Below, in pieces: positions 5,987 through 13,643 of a stretch of 13,810 nt of DNA (its first letter is position 1; every line of letters starts with the position of its first letter). Both the position numbers and the translations under genes were made by a program. The DNA comes from CAZIWW01 sp964543275 (lineage in GTDB: Bacteria; Patescibacteriota; Minisyncoccia; Moranbacterales; UBA11712): NCBI GenBank assembly GCA_964543275.1, contig CAZIWW010000022.1, forward strand, positions 1 through 13,810, in the 5' to 3' direction. The notes beneath the pieces were generated by a model. The model was not told the DNA's origin. It was given only the letters and a program-made list of their open reading frames with translations, and did no database searches.

Positions 5987-7105
5987 ATGCGCATCGGAAT
6001 CGACGCCCGTTTTTACGGATCGGTGGGGAAAGGATTAGGGCGCTACACCCAAAAATTAATAGAGAATTTGGAAAGGATTGATAACCGCAATTCTTATTTT
6101 ATATTTCTGCGAAAAGAAAACTGGAACGAGTATCGGCCGCGAAATAAAAACTTCAATAAAGTTTTAGCCGATGTGCCTTGGTATTCTTTGAAAGAGCAAA
6201 TTTTTATGCCCCGGATTCTTAAAAAATATCAACTGGATTTAGTCCATTTTCCTCACTTCAATATCCCGCTTTTTTATAAGGGAAAATTTGTGATAACCAT
6301 TCATGATCTTATTCTTTTTCATTTTCCGACCAAAAGAGCTTCAACTCTTTCCCGCTTTTTTTATTTTGTTAAACTCTTGGGATATCGTTTGGTTATTAGA
6401 AAAGCGGTAAAAAAATCACGAGCCATAATTACTGTTTCCAAGTACACTAAAGAGGATATCATAGAAAACTTTAAAATCGATCCCGATAAAATCATTATTA
6501 CCTATGAGGCAGTTGATATTCTGACTCAAGGCGCGGCTGATTCAAGAGAGCGGATACTTGGCAAGTATGGTATAATAAAGCCATATCTTCTTTATGTTGG
6601 CAATGCTTATCCCCATAAAAATCTGGAGAGACTGTTGTTGGCTTTTAAAGAAGTTTTGAAGAAACATTCTCATTTGTATTTGGTAATGGTAGGCGGAGAA
6701 GATTACTTCTATGCCAGGTTAAAAAAGTTTGTCAGGGAAAATAAGATTGATGGGGTGATTTTTGCCGGCTATGTTGCCGAAGAGCATCTGCCGACGGTTT
6801 ATCGAGAAGCTGTGCTGTATGTTTTTCCGTCGCTCTACGAAGGTTTCGGTCTTCCGCCGCTTGAAGCTATGGCCAGAAATATCCCGGTAGCTAGCTCGTC
6901 AAGTTCCTGCCTTCCGGAGGTTTTGGGCGATGCCGTTTATTATTTTGATCCCGAGGGAATTTCTGAAATTGCCGGCGCCATAGAAGAGGTGGCTGTCAAT
7001 AACGAACTTAGAAGAAAGTTGATCCAGGCCGGACAAGCGAGGGTTAGAAGATACAGCTGGCGGAAACTCGCGGAAAAAACTTTAAAAGTTTATGAGTCTC
7101 ATTGA
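5987..7105 (+). CDS. GT4-family glycosyltransferase (mannosyltransferase-like)
   Basis: This 372-aa GT-B enzyme is expected to transfer a sugar to the lipid-linked saccharide. It has the MRIGIDARFY opening, GKGLGRYTQKL (14-24), the VHFPHFNIP segment (86-94), ITIHDLILFHFP (103-114), LLYVGNAYPHKN (201-212), MVGGED (234-239) and the EX7E motif Glu285 to Glu293 in EGFGLPPLEAMARNIP. The position after EAMA usually has Cys-Gly or Ser-Gly; here it is Arg-Asn, a mild deviation. The gene ends with TGA, showing that TGA is a normal stop in this organism. No clear Shine-Dalgarno site precedes the ATG. It lies downstream of an oppositely oriented gene, so it needs its own promoter, and it may be cotranscribed with the DUF4012 gene 57 bases later. 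Confidence 0.92.
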   Translation: MRIGIDARFYGSVGKGLGRYTQKLIENLERIDNRNSYFIFLRKENWNEYRPRNKNFNKVLADVPWYSLKEQIFMPRILKKYQLDLVHFPHFNIPLFYKGKFVITIHDLILFHFPTKRASTLSRFFYFVKLLGYRLVIRKAVKKSRAIITVSKYTKEDIIENFKIDPDKIIITYEAVDILTQGAADSRERILGKYGIIKPYLLYVGNAYPHKNLERLLLAFKEVLKKHSHLYLVMVGGEDYFYARLKKFVRENKIDGVIFAGYVAEEHLPTVYREAVLYVFPSLYEGFGLPPLEAMARNIPVASSSSSCLPEVLGDAVYYFDPEGISEIAGAIEEVAVNNELRRKLIQAGQARVRRYSWRKLAEKTLKVYESH

Positions 7106-7162
7106 GTTGTTTCGCAAACGTCGGTGAATTAAATATTTTTATATCGTGTTGCCGCGCAATGA

Positions 7163-9817
7163 ATGGCAATGAATAAGCGAAACAGAATTTTAAAACAGAT
7201 GTTTGACGTGAGGCCCACTAAGCGGGACGGCTCTTTGGATATGAGAAGAATAGAGAAAGTAGAAAGAATTTTTACTGCTCGGAGAGCGGATTGCTTCGTG
7301 CCGGACTTAATTAAGTCTCGCACGACTCGTTTAAGAAATACGGCTGATATTGTTTCTCCGCGCTTCATAAAGAAAGCTTGCGAGCGGAGAATGGCTATTT
7401 TTCGGGAGGATAGAGATGAAGAAACTGCTCCGAAAATTACCAGACCAAATACTATTCAGCTCGGGCAGATTGTTTCCGACGAACAGATATCGGTTTTGGG
7501 AGCTCCTTATAATGAAACAACTGTTGATAATCAGTACGGATATTTGGAAAAGAGAGAACAAATTGCTTCTTATGAATCCTCTCGCGAGCCATTTTTGAAA
7601 CCAGTCGTTCCAAAGCTTGGCAGTTTAAGAAAGGATAAATCGTTTGAATTTATTTTCGGAGCCAGAAAGTCGAAACTCCGCCGAAGAAGAAAACCGCGCC
7701 TCGGACGATTCGCCGCGCTGAAAAACCTGCCTCTAGCTGGACTGATAAGAGCTTTTAAATCGAGTAGAATAAGGAAATCGAAAACTAAAGGCGGTTTCTT
7801 TAAAGGCTTATTTTTTTGCAAACCCTTGCTCGGCGAGGAATTTAGTCACGCTTATTCATTTGCCGTTGTCTTAATGATTTTTTCACTTTTTGCTCCGACT
7901 CTGATTCTTGTTCAGAAGGGGATCGAAACAGAAAGCAACTTATTAAAGACTGGGAAACAAGCTCTGGGTTATTTCGCCGAAGCCAAAGACAATGTTGCCA
8001 AAAGCCAATTTGATCAGGCCGCGGTTAACTTTGAAAATTCTTACGATGTTTTGGCGGAAGCCAGTCAAGATCTTCAGCAAATAGGAGGAAGCTTCAGCGA
8101 GATATTGAGATTTTTGCCTTTGGTTTCCAAAGTGGCCACAGCCAATTATATTATAAAAGCAGGCGAAAATATTTCTTTGGCCGGAAAATATTTCACGGAA
8201 GCGGCCGGGCCGCTCAATTCTCTAGGCAATCCCTTGGAAAGCGGCGTCGATAAAGATCAACCTTCGCTGACGGGTATTTTTATTAGCCTTCGGAAAGGAG
8301 CGGAGAACGCTAGCGAGGAACTTGAAAAAGCGGAAGAAAATATTGCCAAAGTTAAAGTTGACGACTTGCCGCCCGAGATCAGAAGCCAATTTATCAAACT
8401 TAAGCAAAAGCTGACGTTGGTTAACTCATCACTTGGAAGCTTTCTGAATTATTCCCGGATATTCTTGGATGTCTTGGGCTACAACGGGCAGAGAAAATAT
8501 CTGTTTTTATTCCAAAACAACCACGAGATGAGAGCAACTGGCGGGTTTATCGGGAGTTACGGAATTTTGGATATTTCCGACGGCCGCGTTAAGAAGCTTT
8601 TCGTGGACGGAATTTACAATCCCGACGGTCAACTTAAAGCCAGAGTTATTCCTCCCAAGCCTATTCAAAAGGTGAGCGCCTCCTGGAGTATGCACGACGC
8701 TAACTGGTTTCCGGATTTTCCCGCTTCGGCGGAGAAAATCTCATGGTTTTACGAGAAAACCGGCGGACCCACGGTCGACGGAATAATTGCTTTAACGCCG
8801 ACGGTGATTCAGGATTTGCTGGAGGTTGCAGGACCAATCGAAATGCCGGAGTATGATACTGTGATAGACAAGAATAACTTTATTGAAAAAACCCAATACG
8901 AAGTAGAAGTGGATTATGACAAGGAACTTAACCGGCCGAAAAAGTTCATTGCCGATCTTACCCCTAAAATTTTAAACAGAGTTTTTAACACTAAAAGTCT
9001 CACCAAGACAGTGAAGGTTTTAAGTATTCTTAAAAAAGCTCTTAAAGAAAAGCATTTGCTTATTTACTCCAAGAATTATAATATTGAAAAACTGCTATCC
9101 GAACAAGGATGGTCGGGGGAAATTTTAAATACCGACAAGGATTATCTAAGCGTTATCAACACCAACATCAACGGTTATAAAACCGACGCGGTGATTGACG
9201 AGACTATTAAACATACCAGCGAAATTCAATCCGATGGCAGTGTAATTGACACGGTGTCCATTACCAGAAAGCACAACGGAGGAAATGAAGATTTTGAATG
9301 GTACAATAAAGTTAATGCTGATTATTTGCGGGTTTATATTCCCAAAGGATCAAAACTTATTGAAGCCAGCGGACAAACTCGAGAATTCAACGCGCCCCCA
9401 CTGGATTATAATTCTCTGGGATTTAAAAAAGATCCGCAACTTCAAACGTTGGAAGACACGCTTCTCATTGACGAGAAATCGGGAACTCGCGTTTACGAGG
9501 AAAGCAATAAGACTGTTCTGGCCAACTGGGTCTATGTAAGCCCTGGCGAATCAGTGACGCTTGAATACAAATACGCGCTTCCTTTTAAGTTAACTTTTGA
9601 CAATATTCACCATCCAGTTGATTCTTTTTCGATTCTTTATCAGAAACAGTCCGGGAGTCGTGGAAGTAAACTAATTTCGGAAATTAAATTGCCGCAGGAA
9701 TACTCGGTCGTCTGGCGATATCCGGACGAGACTAATTATAGATCTGGGAATCTAAAGATGGAAACAATCTTAAGTACGGATAAATTCTTGGGAATAGCAG
9801 TAAGCGACGAACGGTAA
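7163..9817 (+). CDS. Large DUF4012 membrane protein with a basic cytoplasmic N-terminal region
   Basis: This 884-aa protein contains a DUF4012 domain, recognised by the segment FQNNHEMRATGGFIGSYG (450-467) with the following DGRVKKLFVDGIYNP. The family function is unknown; such proteins often lie beside envelope polysaccharide genes. The layout is a highly basic, probably cytoplasmic N-terminal region (1-228, with KLRRRRKPRLGRF at 171-183), one TM (about 231-251), a helical and probably coiled-coil stretch (about 255-430) and the extracytoplasmic DUF4012 domain (about 435 onward), followed by a beta-rich C-terminal part to 884. One TM with a basic inner side and a large outer part suggests a type II membrane protein acting at the cell surface. 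The N-terminal region seems long for the family. ATG codons at 7163 and 7169 are both in frame; neither has a clear ribosome binding site. Confidence 0.88.
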   Translation: MAMNKRNRILKQMFDVRPTKRDGSLDMRRIEKVERIFTARRADCFVPDLIKSRTTRLRNTADIVSPRFIKKACERRMAIFREDRDEETAPKITRPNTIQLGQIVSDEQISVLGAPYNETTVDNQYGYLEKREQIASYESSREPFLKPVVPKLGSLRKDKSFEFIFGARKSKLRRRRKPRLGRFAALKNLPLAGLIRAFKSSRIRKSKTKGGFFKGLFFCKPLLGEEFSHAYSFAVVLMIFSLFAPTLILVQKGIETESNLLKTGKQALGYFAEAKDNVAKSQFDQAAVNFENSYDVLAEASQDLQQIGGSFSEILRFLPLVSKVATANYIIKAGENISLAGKYFTEAAGPLNSLGNPLESGVDKDQPSLTGIFISLRKGAENASEELEKAEENIAKVKVDDLPPEIRSQFIKLKQKLTLVNSSLGSFLNYSRIFLDVLGYNGQRKYLFLFQNNHEMRATGGFIGSYGILDISDGRVKKLFVDGIYNPDGQLKARVIPPKPIQKVSASWSMHDANWFPDFPASAEKISWFYEKTGGPTVDGIIALTPTVIQDLLEVAGPIEMPEYDTVIDKNNFIEKTQYEVEVDYDKELNRPKKFIADLTPKILNRVFNTKSLTKTVKVLSILKKALKEKHLLIYSKNYNIEKLLSEQGWSGEILNTDKDYLSVINTNINGYKTDAVIDETIKHTSEIQSDGSVIDTVSITRKHNGGNEDFEWYNKVNADYLRVYIPKGSKLIEASGQTREFNAPPLDYNSLGFKKDPQLQTLEDTLLIDEKSGTRVYEESNKTVLANWVYVSPGESVTLEYKYALPFKLTFDNIHHPVDSFSILYQKQSGSRGSKLISEIKLPQEYSVVWRYPDETNYRSGNLKMETILSTDKFLGIAVSDER

Positions 9818-9845
9818 TTAACACCCTTGTAAATTTAAAGAAACA

Positions 9846-9911
9846 GTTTACAGTAATCCAGTATACTGTAAACGGAGGCGTAGCTTGATTCTTTGGAATC
9901 AAAATTGGTAA
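9846..9911 (+). promoter_or_regulatory. Structured leader with hairpins, orphan Shine-Dalgarno site and mini-ORF before murJ
   Basis: A perfect 10-bp inverted repeat GTTTACAGTA/TACTGTAAAC (9846-9855 with 9864-9873) runs directly into GGAGG (9874-9878). Six bases on, a TTG opens an eight-codon frame with two Trp codons ending TAA at 9911. The frame is overlaid by a 7-bp hairpin TTGATTC/GAATCAA (9885-9891 with 9896-9902). A further 17-codon frame starts at the immediately adjacent ATG (9912) and ends at 9965. There is no T tract, so this is not a terminator. It may be a control region, an operator palindrome, or coincidence. Confidence 0.35.
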
Positions 9912-9975
9912 ATGGAAATTCGCCTTGCTGAAATTAAGTGGAAATTACTGTTCATTGTTTGTTGATTATCGAAAT

Positions 9976-11610
9976 ATGATTAAATCGCTAAATAACAGAT
10001 TTAAAAACTCTCGTCCATCTTCTTCAATTACCTCGGCTGCTTTTATCATTTCTGCGGCCGGGGTTTTGAGTCGGGTGTTGGGAATGGCTCGCGACCGCAT
10101 TCTGGCTCATCAATTTGGGGCTGGAGATACGCTGGATGTTTACTACGCCGCCTTTCGCATCCCAGATCTAATTTATAATCTTCTTATATTAGGAGCTTTA
10201 AGCGCGGCTTTTATTCCAGTTTTTACCTCTCTCCTGGCCGAGGAAAATAAAAAAGAGGCTTGGCGATTAGCCAACGGAATGTTAAGCGCTATTGTTCTGA
10301 CTCTGGTAACCATCTCGCTGATTCTGATTATTTTTACTCCAGCGCTTATGAGACTGGTGACACCTGGATTCTCCGCTGACAAAATGGAGCAAGTAATCCT
10401 ACTCACCAGAATTATGTTCTTAAGTCCGATTTTTTTGAGCATCAGCGGCCTATTTGGGGGAATTCTGAATTCGTTTAAGAGATTTTTGGTTTACTCGATG
10501 GCTCCCGTGATGTACAACATTGGTATAATCATTGGAGCCGTTTTATTTGTAAAATATTGGGGAGTGACCGGCTTGGCTTGGGGAGTAGCTCTTGGCGCTT
10601 TTCTGCATATGGCCATTCAATACCCGGCTGTAAAAATTTCAGGCTTTCGCTATAAGTTTTATTTGGACTTTAAAAACAGCCACTTTCGAAAGGTAATCCG
10701 TCTTATGATCCCAAGGGCGCTATCGTTAACTATGAATCAGATTAACTTGTTGGTTGTAACTATTATTGCTTCAACTTTAGCTGCCGGAAGCCTAGCTGTT
10801 TTCAACTTTGCCAACAATCTCCAAGCTTTTCCTTTGGGTATTTTTGGCATACCTTTTGCTTTGGCTATTTTTCCAACACTTTCTCATTTTGCCGCCAAAA
10901 AAGAGAAACATAAGTTTGTCAAAAGCTTTTCTAAAACTTTTAGACAAATTCTTTTCCTTGTTGTCCCGGCCAGCGTATTGATGCTGGTCCTGCGAGCTCA
11001 AATTGTCCGCGTAGTATTAGGAACAGGAAGATTTGACTGGGAGGACACTACTCTTACTTTCCAATGCCTGGGTCTTTTTGCCATAAGCCTCTTTGCTCAA
11101 AGCCTTGTTCCGCTTTTGGCCCGATCTTTCTTTGCTCTCCACAACACTCGGACTCCCTTTTACGCCGGTCTGGTGAGCGGGGGAGTTAATTTGATTCTGG
11201 CTTTGGTCTTGGCTCGCTATATGGGAGTTTTAGGACTGGCTTTGGCGTTGTCCGTTGCCAACATTTTAAATATGTTTCTACTTATGTTTATTCTTCACCT
11301 TAAGCTGAAAGGTTTGGATGATAAGAATATTTTAACCTCAACTGTTAAGATAGCATTTTCCGCCTTAGTCGCTGGTCTAATAGCTCAACTTTCAAAGTAT
11401 GCTATCCATCCTTTCATCAATTTGGATACTTTTCTGGGAGTCTTCGCTCAAATGAGTTTCTGCGTCGCCGCCGGCTTGATTACTTATCTGCTTTTCAGTC
11501 AGCTTTTTAATTTGGAAGAGTATCACTCTGTCAGAAAATTCATTACAGCGAAAATATTCAGAACTAAACAAACTATTCCAGAAGACCCGACGGAGGCGAG
11601 TGGGATATAA
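9976..11610 (+). CDS. murJ: MurJ/MviN-family lipid flippase (MOP superfamily), divergent
   Basis: This 544-aa polytopic protein has about 14 hydrophobic segments and the MviN signature near its start: SRVLGMARDRILAHQFGAGD (32-51), then YYAAFRIPDLIYNLL and ILGALSAAFIPVF. MurJ flips lipid II across the cytoplasmic membrane. By hand alignment with E. coli MurJ, Arg33, Arg39 and Asp54 match Arg18, Arg24 and Asp39. Tyr67 stands in place of Arg52 and Asn281 in place of Arg270, both important in characterised MurJ, and Leu72 and Ala284 replace Glu57 and Glu273. The ATG at 9976 is preferred over the TTG at 9925 because the family usually has only a short N-terminal extension. It follows polysaccharide genes rather than mur genes, so it may serve lipid II, the local glycan, or both. 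Confidence 0.9.
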   Translation: MIKSLNNRFKNSRPSSSITSAAFIISAAGVLSRVLGMARDRILAHQFGAGDTLDVYYAAFRIPDLIYNLLILGALSAAFIPVFTSLLAEENKKEAWRLANGMLSAIVLTLVTISLILIIFTPALMRLVTPGFSADKMEQVILLTRIMFLSPIFLSISGLFGGILNSFKRFLVYSMAPVMYNIGIIIGAVLFVKYWGVTGLAWGVALGAFLHMAIQYPAVKISGFRYKFYLDFKNSHFRKVIRLMIPRALSLTMNQINLLVVTIIASTLAAGSLAVFNFANNLQAFPLGIFGIPFALAIFPTLSHFAAKKEKHKFVKSFSKTFRQILFLVVPASVLMLVLRAQIVRVVLGTGRFDWEDTTLTFQCLGLFAISLFAQSLVPLLARSFFALHNTRTPFYAGLVSGGVNLILALVLARYMGVLGLALALSVANILNMFLLMFILHLKLKGLDDKNILTSTVKIAFSALVAGLIAQLSKYAIHPFINLDTFLGVFAQMSFCVAAGLITYLLFSQLFNLEEYHSVRKFITAKIFRTKQTIPEDPTEASGI

Positions 11611-11730
11611 CTTCTATGAATTACGAATTTAGTGTGAATATACGAATAAAGTTAGGATGTTCTATGTTTGTTAAAATGTAAGCATGGCATAATCGCTTAT
11701 TATTTATAAATGGTTTGTAATTCGTAAAGA
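11611..11730. repeat. Imperfect inverted-repeat element, copy 2, upstream of lepA
   Basis: The left arm (11611-11650), read on the minus strand, gives ATTCGTATATTC, a spacer and TTCGTAATTCATAGAAG, matching the arms of the element at 46-178. The right arm (about 11698-11730) is weaker at its outer part but keeps TTTGTAATTCGTAAAGA (11714-11730). Total length (about 120 bases), arm order and loop size are close to copy 1, and the element again ends a few bases (seven) before a start codon. The loop holds an extended -10 candidate. Confidence 0.7.
11685..11693 (+). promoter_or_regulatory. Possible extended -10 promoter of lepA
   Basis: TGGCATAAT has the TGn extension followed by CATAAT (five of six consensus bases). 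It lies in the loop of the inverted-repeat element 45 bases before the lepA start. No good -35 is present at 17 bases, as is usual for extended -10 promoters. The predicted start near 11700 would put the whole right arm into the leader. Confidence 0.4.
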
Positions 11731-11737
11731 TGCCGGT

Positions 11738-13570
11738 ATGAATCAATCAAACATCCGCAATTTTTGCATAATAGCTCATATTGATCACGGCAAATCTACC
11801 TTGGCCGACAGAATGCTGGAAATTACCAAGACCGTCGAGCAGAGAAAAATGAAAGACCAGCTTTTGGACACTATGGATCTGGAACGAGAACGGGGTATAA
11901 CNNNNNNNNNNNNNNNNNNNNNNNNNNNNNNNNNNNNNNNNNNNNNNNNNNNNNNNNNNNNNNNNNNNNNNNNNNNNNNNNNNNNNNNNNNNNNNNNNNN
12001 NATCGATACTCCCGGCCATGTTGATTTCGCCTATGAAGTTTCACGCTCTCTAGCAGCCGTGGAAGGAGCTATTCTTCTAGTTGATGCTACTAAGGGTGTC
12101 CAGGCCCAAACTATGGCCAATTTATATCAGGCTATTGAGCAGGGACTGGAAATAATTCCCGTAGTTAATAAAATCGACCTTCCCAACGCTGAAATCGAAA
12201 AAACCAGACAAGAGATAATTCATATTTTAGGCTGCAAACCGGAAGAGATTCTTTTGGCTAGCGGAAAAACAGGCGAAGGAGTTGATAAGATTCTGCAAAC
12301 CGTCGTCGAAAAAATCCCGCCGCCCCAAGGAGATAAAAACAAGCCTCTGCGCGCTCTCATTTTCGATTCAAAATTCGATTCCTATAAAGGAGTCTTGGCT
12401 TATGTGAAAATCGTTGACGGTCAGGTTAGGCGAGAGGACAATATACTGGCTGTAGCTACCAAAAAAGAAAGTGGGGTTATCGAAATTGGCTATTTTAAGC
12501 CTCATATGGAAAAATGCGACCGGTTGGAAGCAGGATCAATTGGCTATATCGCTACCGGCTTCAAAACTGTCGAGGATTGCCGCGTGGGAGACACACTTAC
12601 AATCTCAAATTTTAAATTTCAAATTTCAAAACTTCCCGGATACAAAGAAATCAAGCCGATGGTCTATGCCAGTCTCTATCCAGCGGAAGGTAAAGATTAT
12701 AATTTGATGCGCGACGCTCTTGGGAAATTAAAACTTAACGACTCCGCTTTTACTTTTGAACCTGAAAGCAATCCGGCTTTGGGGAGAGGGTTTCGCTGCG
12801 GGTTTTTGGGTTTATTGCATCTTGAGATAATCCAAGAAAGACTCAAAAGAGAATTCGAAATTAAGCCGGTAATTACTTCGCCGAGCGTAGTTTATAGGGT
12901 GAGAATTAAGAATAAAGAAACTAAACTTAGAATTTATTCTCCAATTGATATGCCCGATCCATCAACGATTGAAAGCATCGAAGAGCCTTATGTAAAGCTG
13001 GACATCATCGTTCCATCTAAATATCTCGGCGGTGTTATGGAGCTTATGAATAAGACCAGGGCCGAGTATAAAAACACTGAATACATCGACAGCGAGAGAA
13101 TTATTTTAACTTTTGAATCTCCACTAACTGATGTAATTATAAGTCTTCACGATCGCCTGAAAAGCGCCTCCAGCGGATTTGCCTCAATAAATTACGAATT
13201 TATTGGCTATCGCCCATATGATTTAGTTAAGCTTGATATTATAATAGCCGGCGACAAGATAGACGCTTTTTCCCGTATCGTCCCTCGCGAAAAAGCTTAC
13301 GCGGAAGGCAAGGCCATAGTCGCCAAACTAAAAGAAGTGATTCCGCGTCAGAATTTTCAAGTTTCCATTCAGGCCGCGGTGGGCGGGAAAATTTTGGCCA
13401 GGGAAACTGTAAAGGCATTTCGGAAAGACGTAACCGCTAAACTCTACGGCGGCGATGTAACCCGCAAGAAAAAACTTCTGGAAAAGCAAAAGAAAGGCAA
13501 GAAAAAAATGGCCAAAGCGGGAAAGGTGGACATCCCCAGCGAAGCATTTTTGGTGGCGATGAAGGATTAA
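11738..13570 (+). CDS. lepA: Elongation factor 4 (LepA), translational GTPase, with an internal assembly gap
   Basis: LepA is a ribosome-binding GTPase that affects elongation and ribosome assembly under stress. The G motifs are clear: AHIDHGKS (13-20), the ERERGI segment of switch I (49-54), DTPGH (90-94), NKID (144-147) and SGKTG (175-179). Further conserved parts are the domain segment GFRCGFLGLLHLEIIQERL and the LepA-specific C-terminal end, with GGDVTRKKKLLEKQKKGKKK and a final PSEAFLVAMKD. A run of 100 N (11902-12001) lies between switch I and DTPGH, so about 34 residues are unknown, and the frame across the gap is not proven by sequence. Residues 290-298 (SNFKFQISK) derive from a dispersed AT-rich repeat. 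Total length, about 610 codons with the gap, is close to the usual 600. The ATG at 11738 follows the repeat arm and has no clear Shine-Dalgarno site. Confidence 0.96.
   Translation: MNQSNIRNFCIIAHIDHGKSTLADRMLEITKTVEQRKMKDQLLDTMDLERERGIXXXXXXXXXXXXXXXXXXXXXXXXXXXXXXXXXXIDTPGHVDFAYEVSRSLAAVEGAILLVDATKGVQAQTMANLYQAIEQGLEIIPVVNKIDLPNAEIEKTRQEIIHILGCKPEEILLASGKTGEGVDKILQTVVEKIPPPQGDKNKPLRALIFDSKFDSYKGVLAYVKIVDGQVRREDNILAVATKKESGVIEIGYFKPHMEKCDRLEAGSIGYIATGFKTVEDCRVGDTLTISNFKFQISKLPGYKEIKPMVYASLYPAEGKDYNLMRDALGKLKLNDSAFTFEPESNPALGRGFRCGFLGLLHLEIIQERLKREFEIKPVITSPSVVYRVRIKNKETKLRIYSPIDMPDPSTIESIEEPYVKLDIIVPSKYLGGVMELMNKTRAEYKNTEYIDSERIILTFESPLTDVIISLHDRLKSASSGFASINYEFIGYRPYDLVKLDIIIAGDKIDAFSRIVPREKAYAEGKAIVAKLKEVIPRQNFQVSIQAAVGGKILARETVKAFRKDVTAKLYGGDVTRKKKLLEKQKKGKKKMAKAGKVDIPSEAFLVAMKD
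11902..12001. other. Assembly gap (100 N) inside lepA
   Basis: Exactly 100 N, the size commonly used for a gap of unknown length. In E. coli LepA the distance between the ERERGI and IDTPGH motifs is 23 residues (recalled); the N run gives 34. The true gap may therefore be shorter, or this lineage may carry an insertion here. Confidence 0.98.
12605..12631 (+). repeat. AT-rich dispersed repeat read in frame within lepA
   Basis: The run is built from AAATTT units (AATTTCAAATTTCAAA in its second half) and is translated as SNFKFQISK. The same AATTTCAAATT motif lies in the spacer at 3408-3430. It replaces a variable loop of LepA between VGDT and LPGYK, with a length only one residue different from E. 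coli by hand alignment. Confidence 0.6.
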
Positions 13571-13627
13571 ATTATTACAGCTAAAAGCGTAAAACTTGAT
13601 TTTTAGTTTTCTTTTAGTGTCTAACTA

Positions 13628-13636
13628 TGCTATAAT
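13628..13636 (+). promoter_or_regulatory. Strong extended -10 promoter of the small membrane protein gene
   Basis: TGC followed by a perfect TATAAT (13631-13636). The ATG at 13644 lies just seven bases after the hexamer, so transcription should start at or within one or two bases of the start codon, giving a leaderless or nearly leaderless mRNA. No -35 match is evident at the usual distance. Confidence 0.6.
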
Positions 13637-13643
13637 TTTCAAT

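Noticed and set aside
9246..9539. 97-aa frame inside the DUF4012 gene
   Set aside because: Lies wholly within a well-supported 884-codon gene in another frame; composition is typical of an off-frame translation.
9925..9975. TTG start extending MurJ by 17 residues
   Set aside because: The added residues are not family-like and no ribosome binding site is seen; the ATG at 9976 gives a more usual N terminus.
13581..13617. CTAAAA/TTTTAG hairpin after lepA as a terminator
   Set aside because: The stem is only six A-T-rich pairs with a large loop; too weak to call, although the T-rich tail leaves a small possibility.
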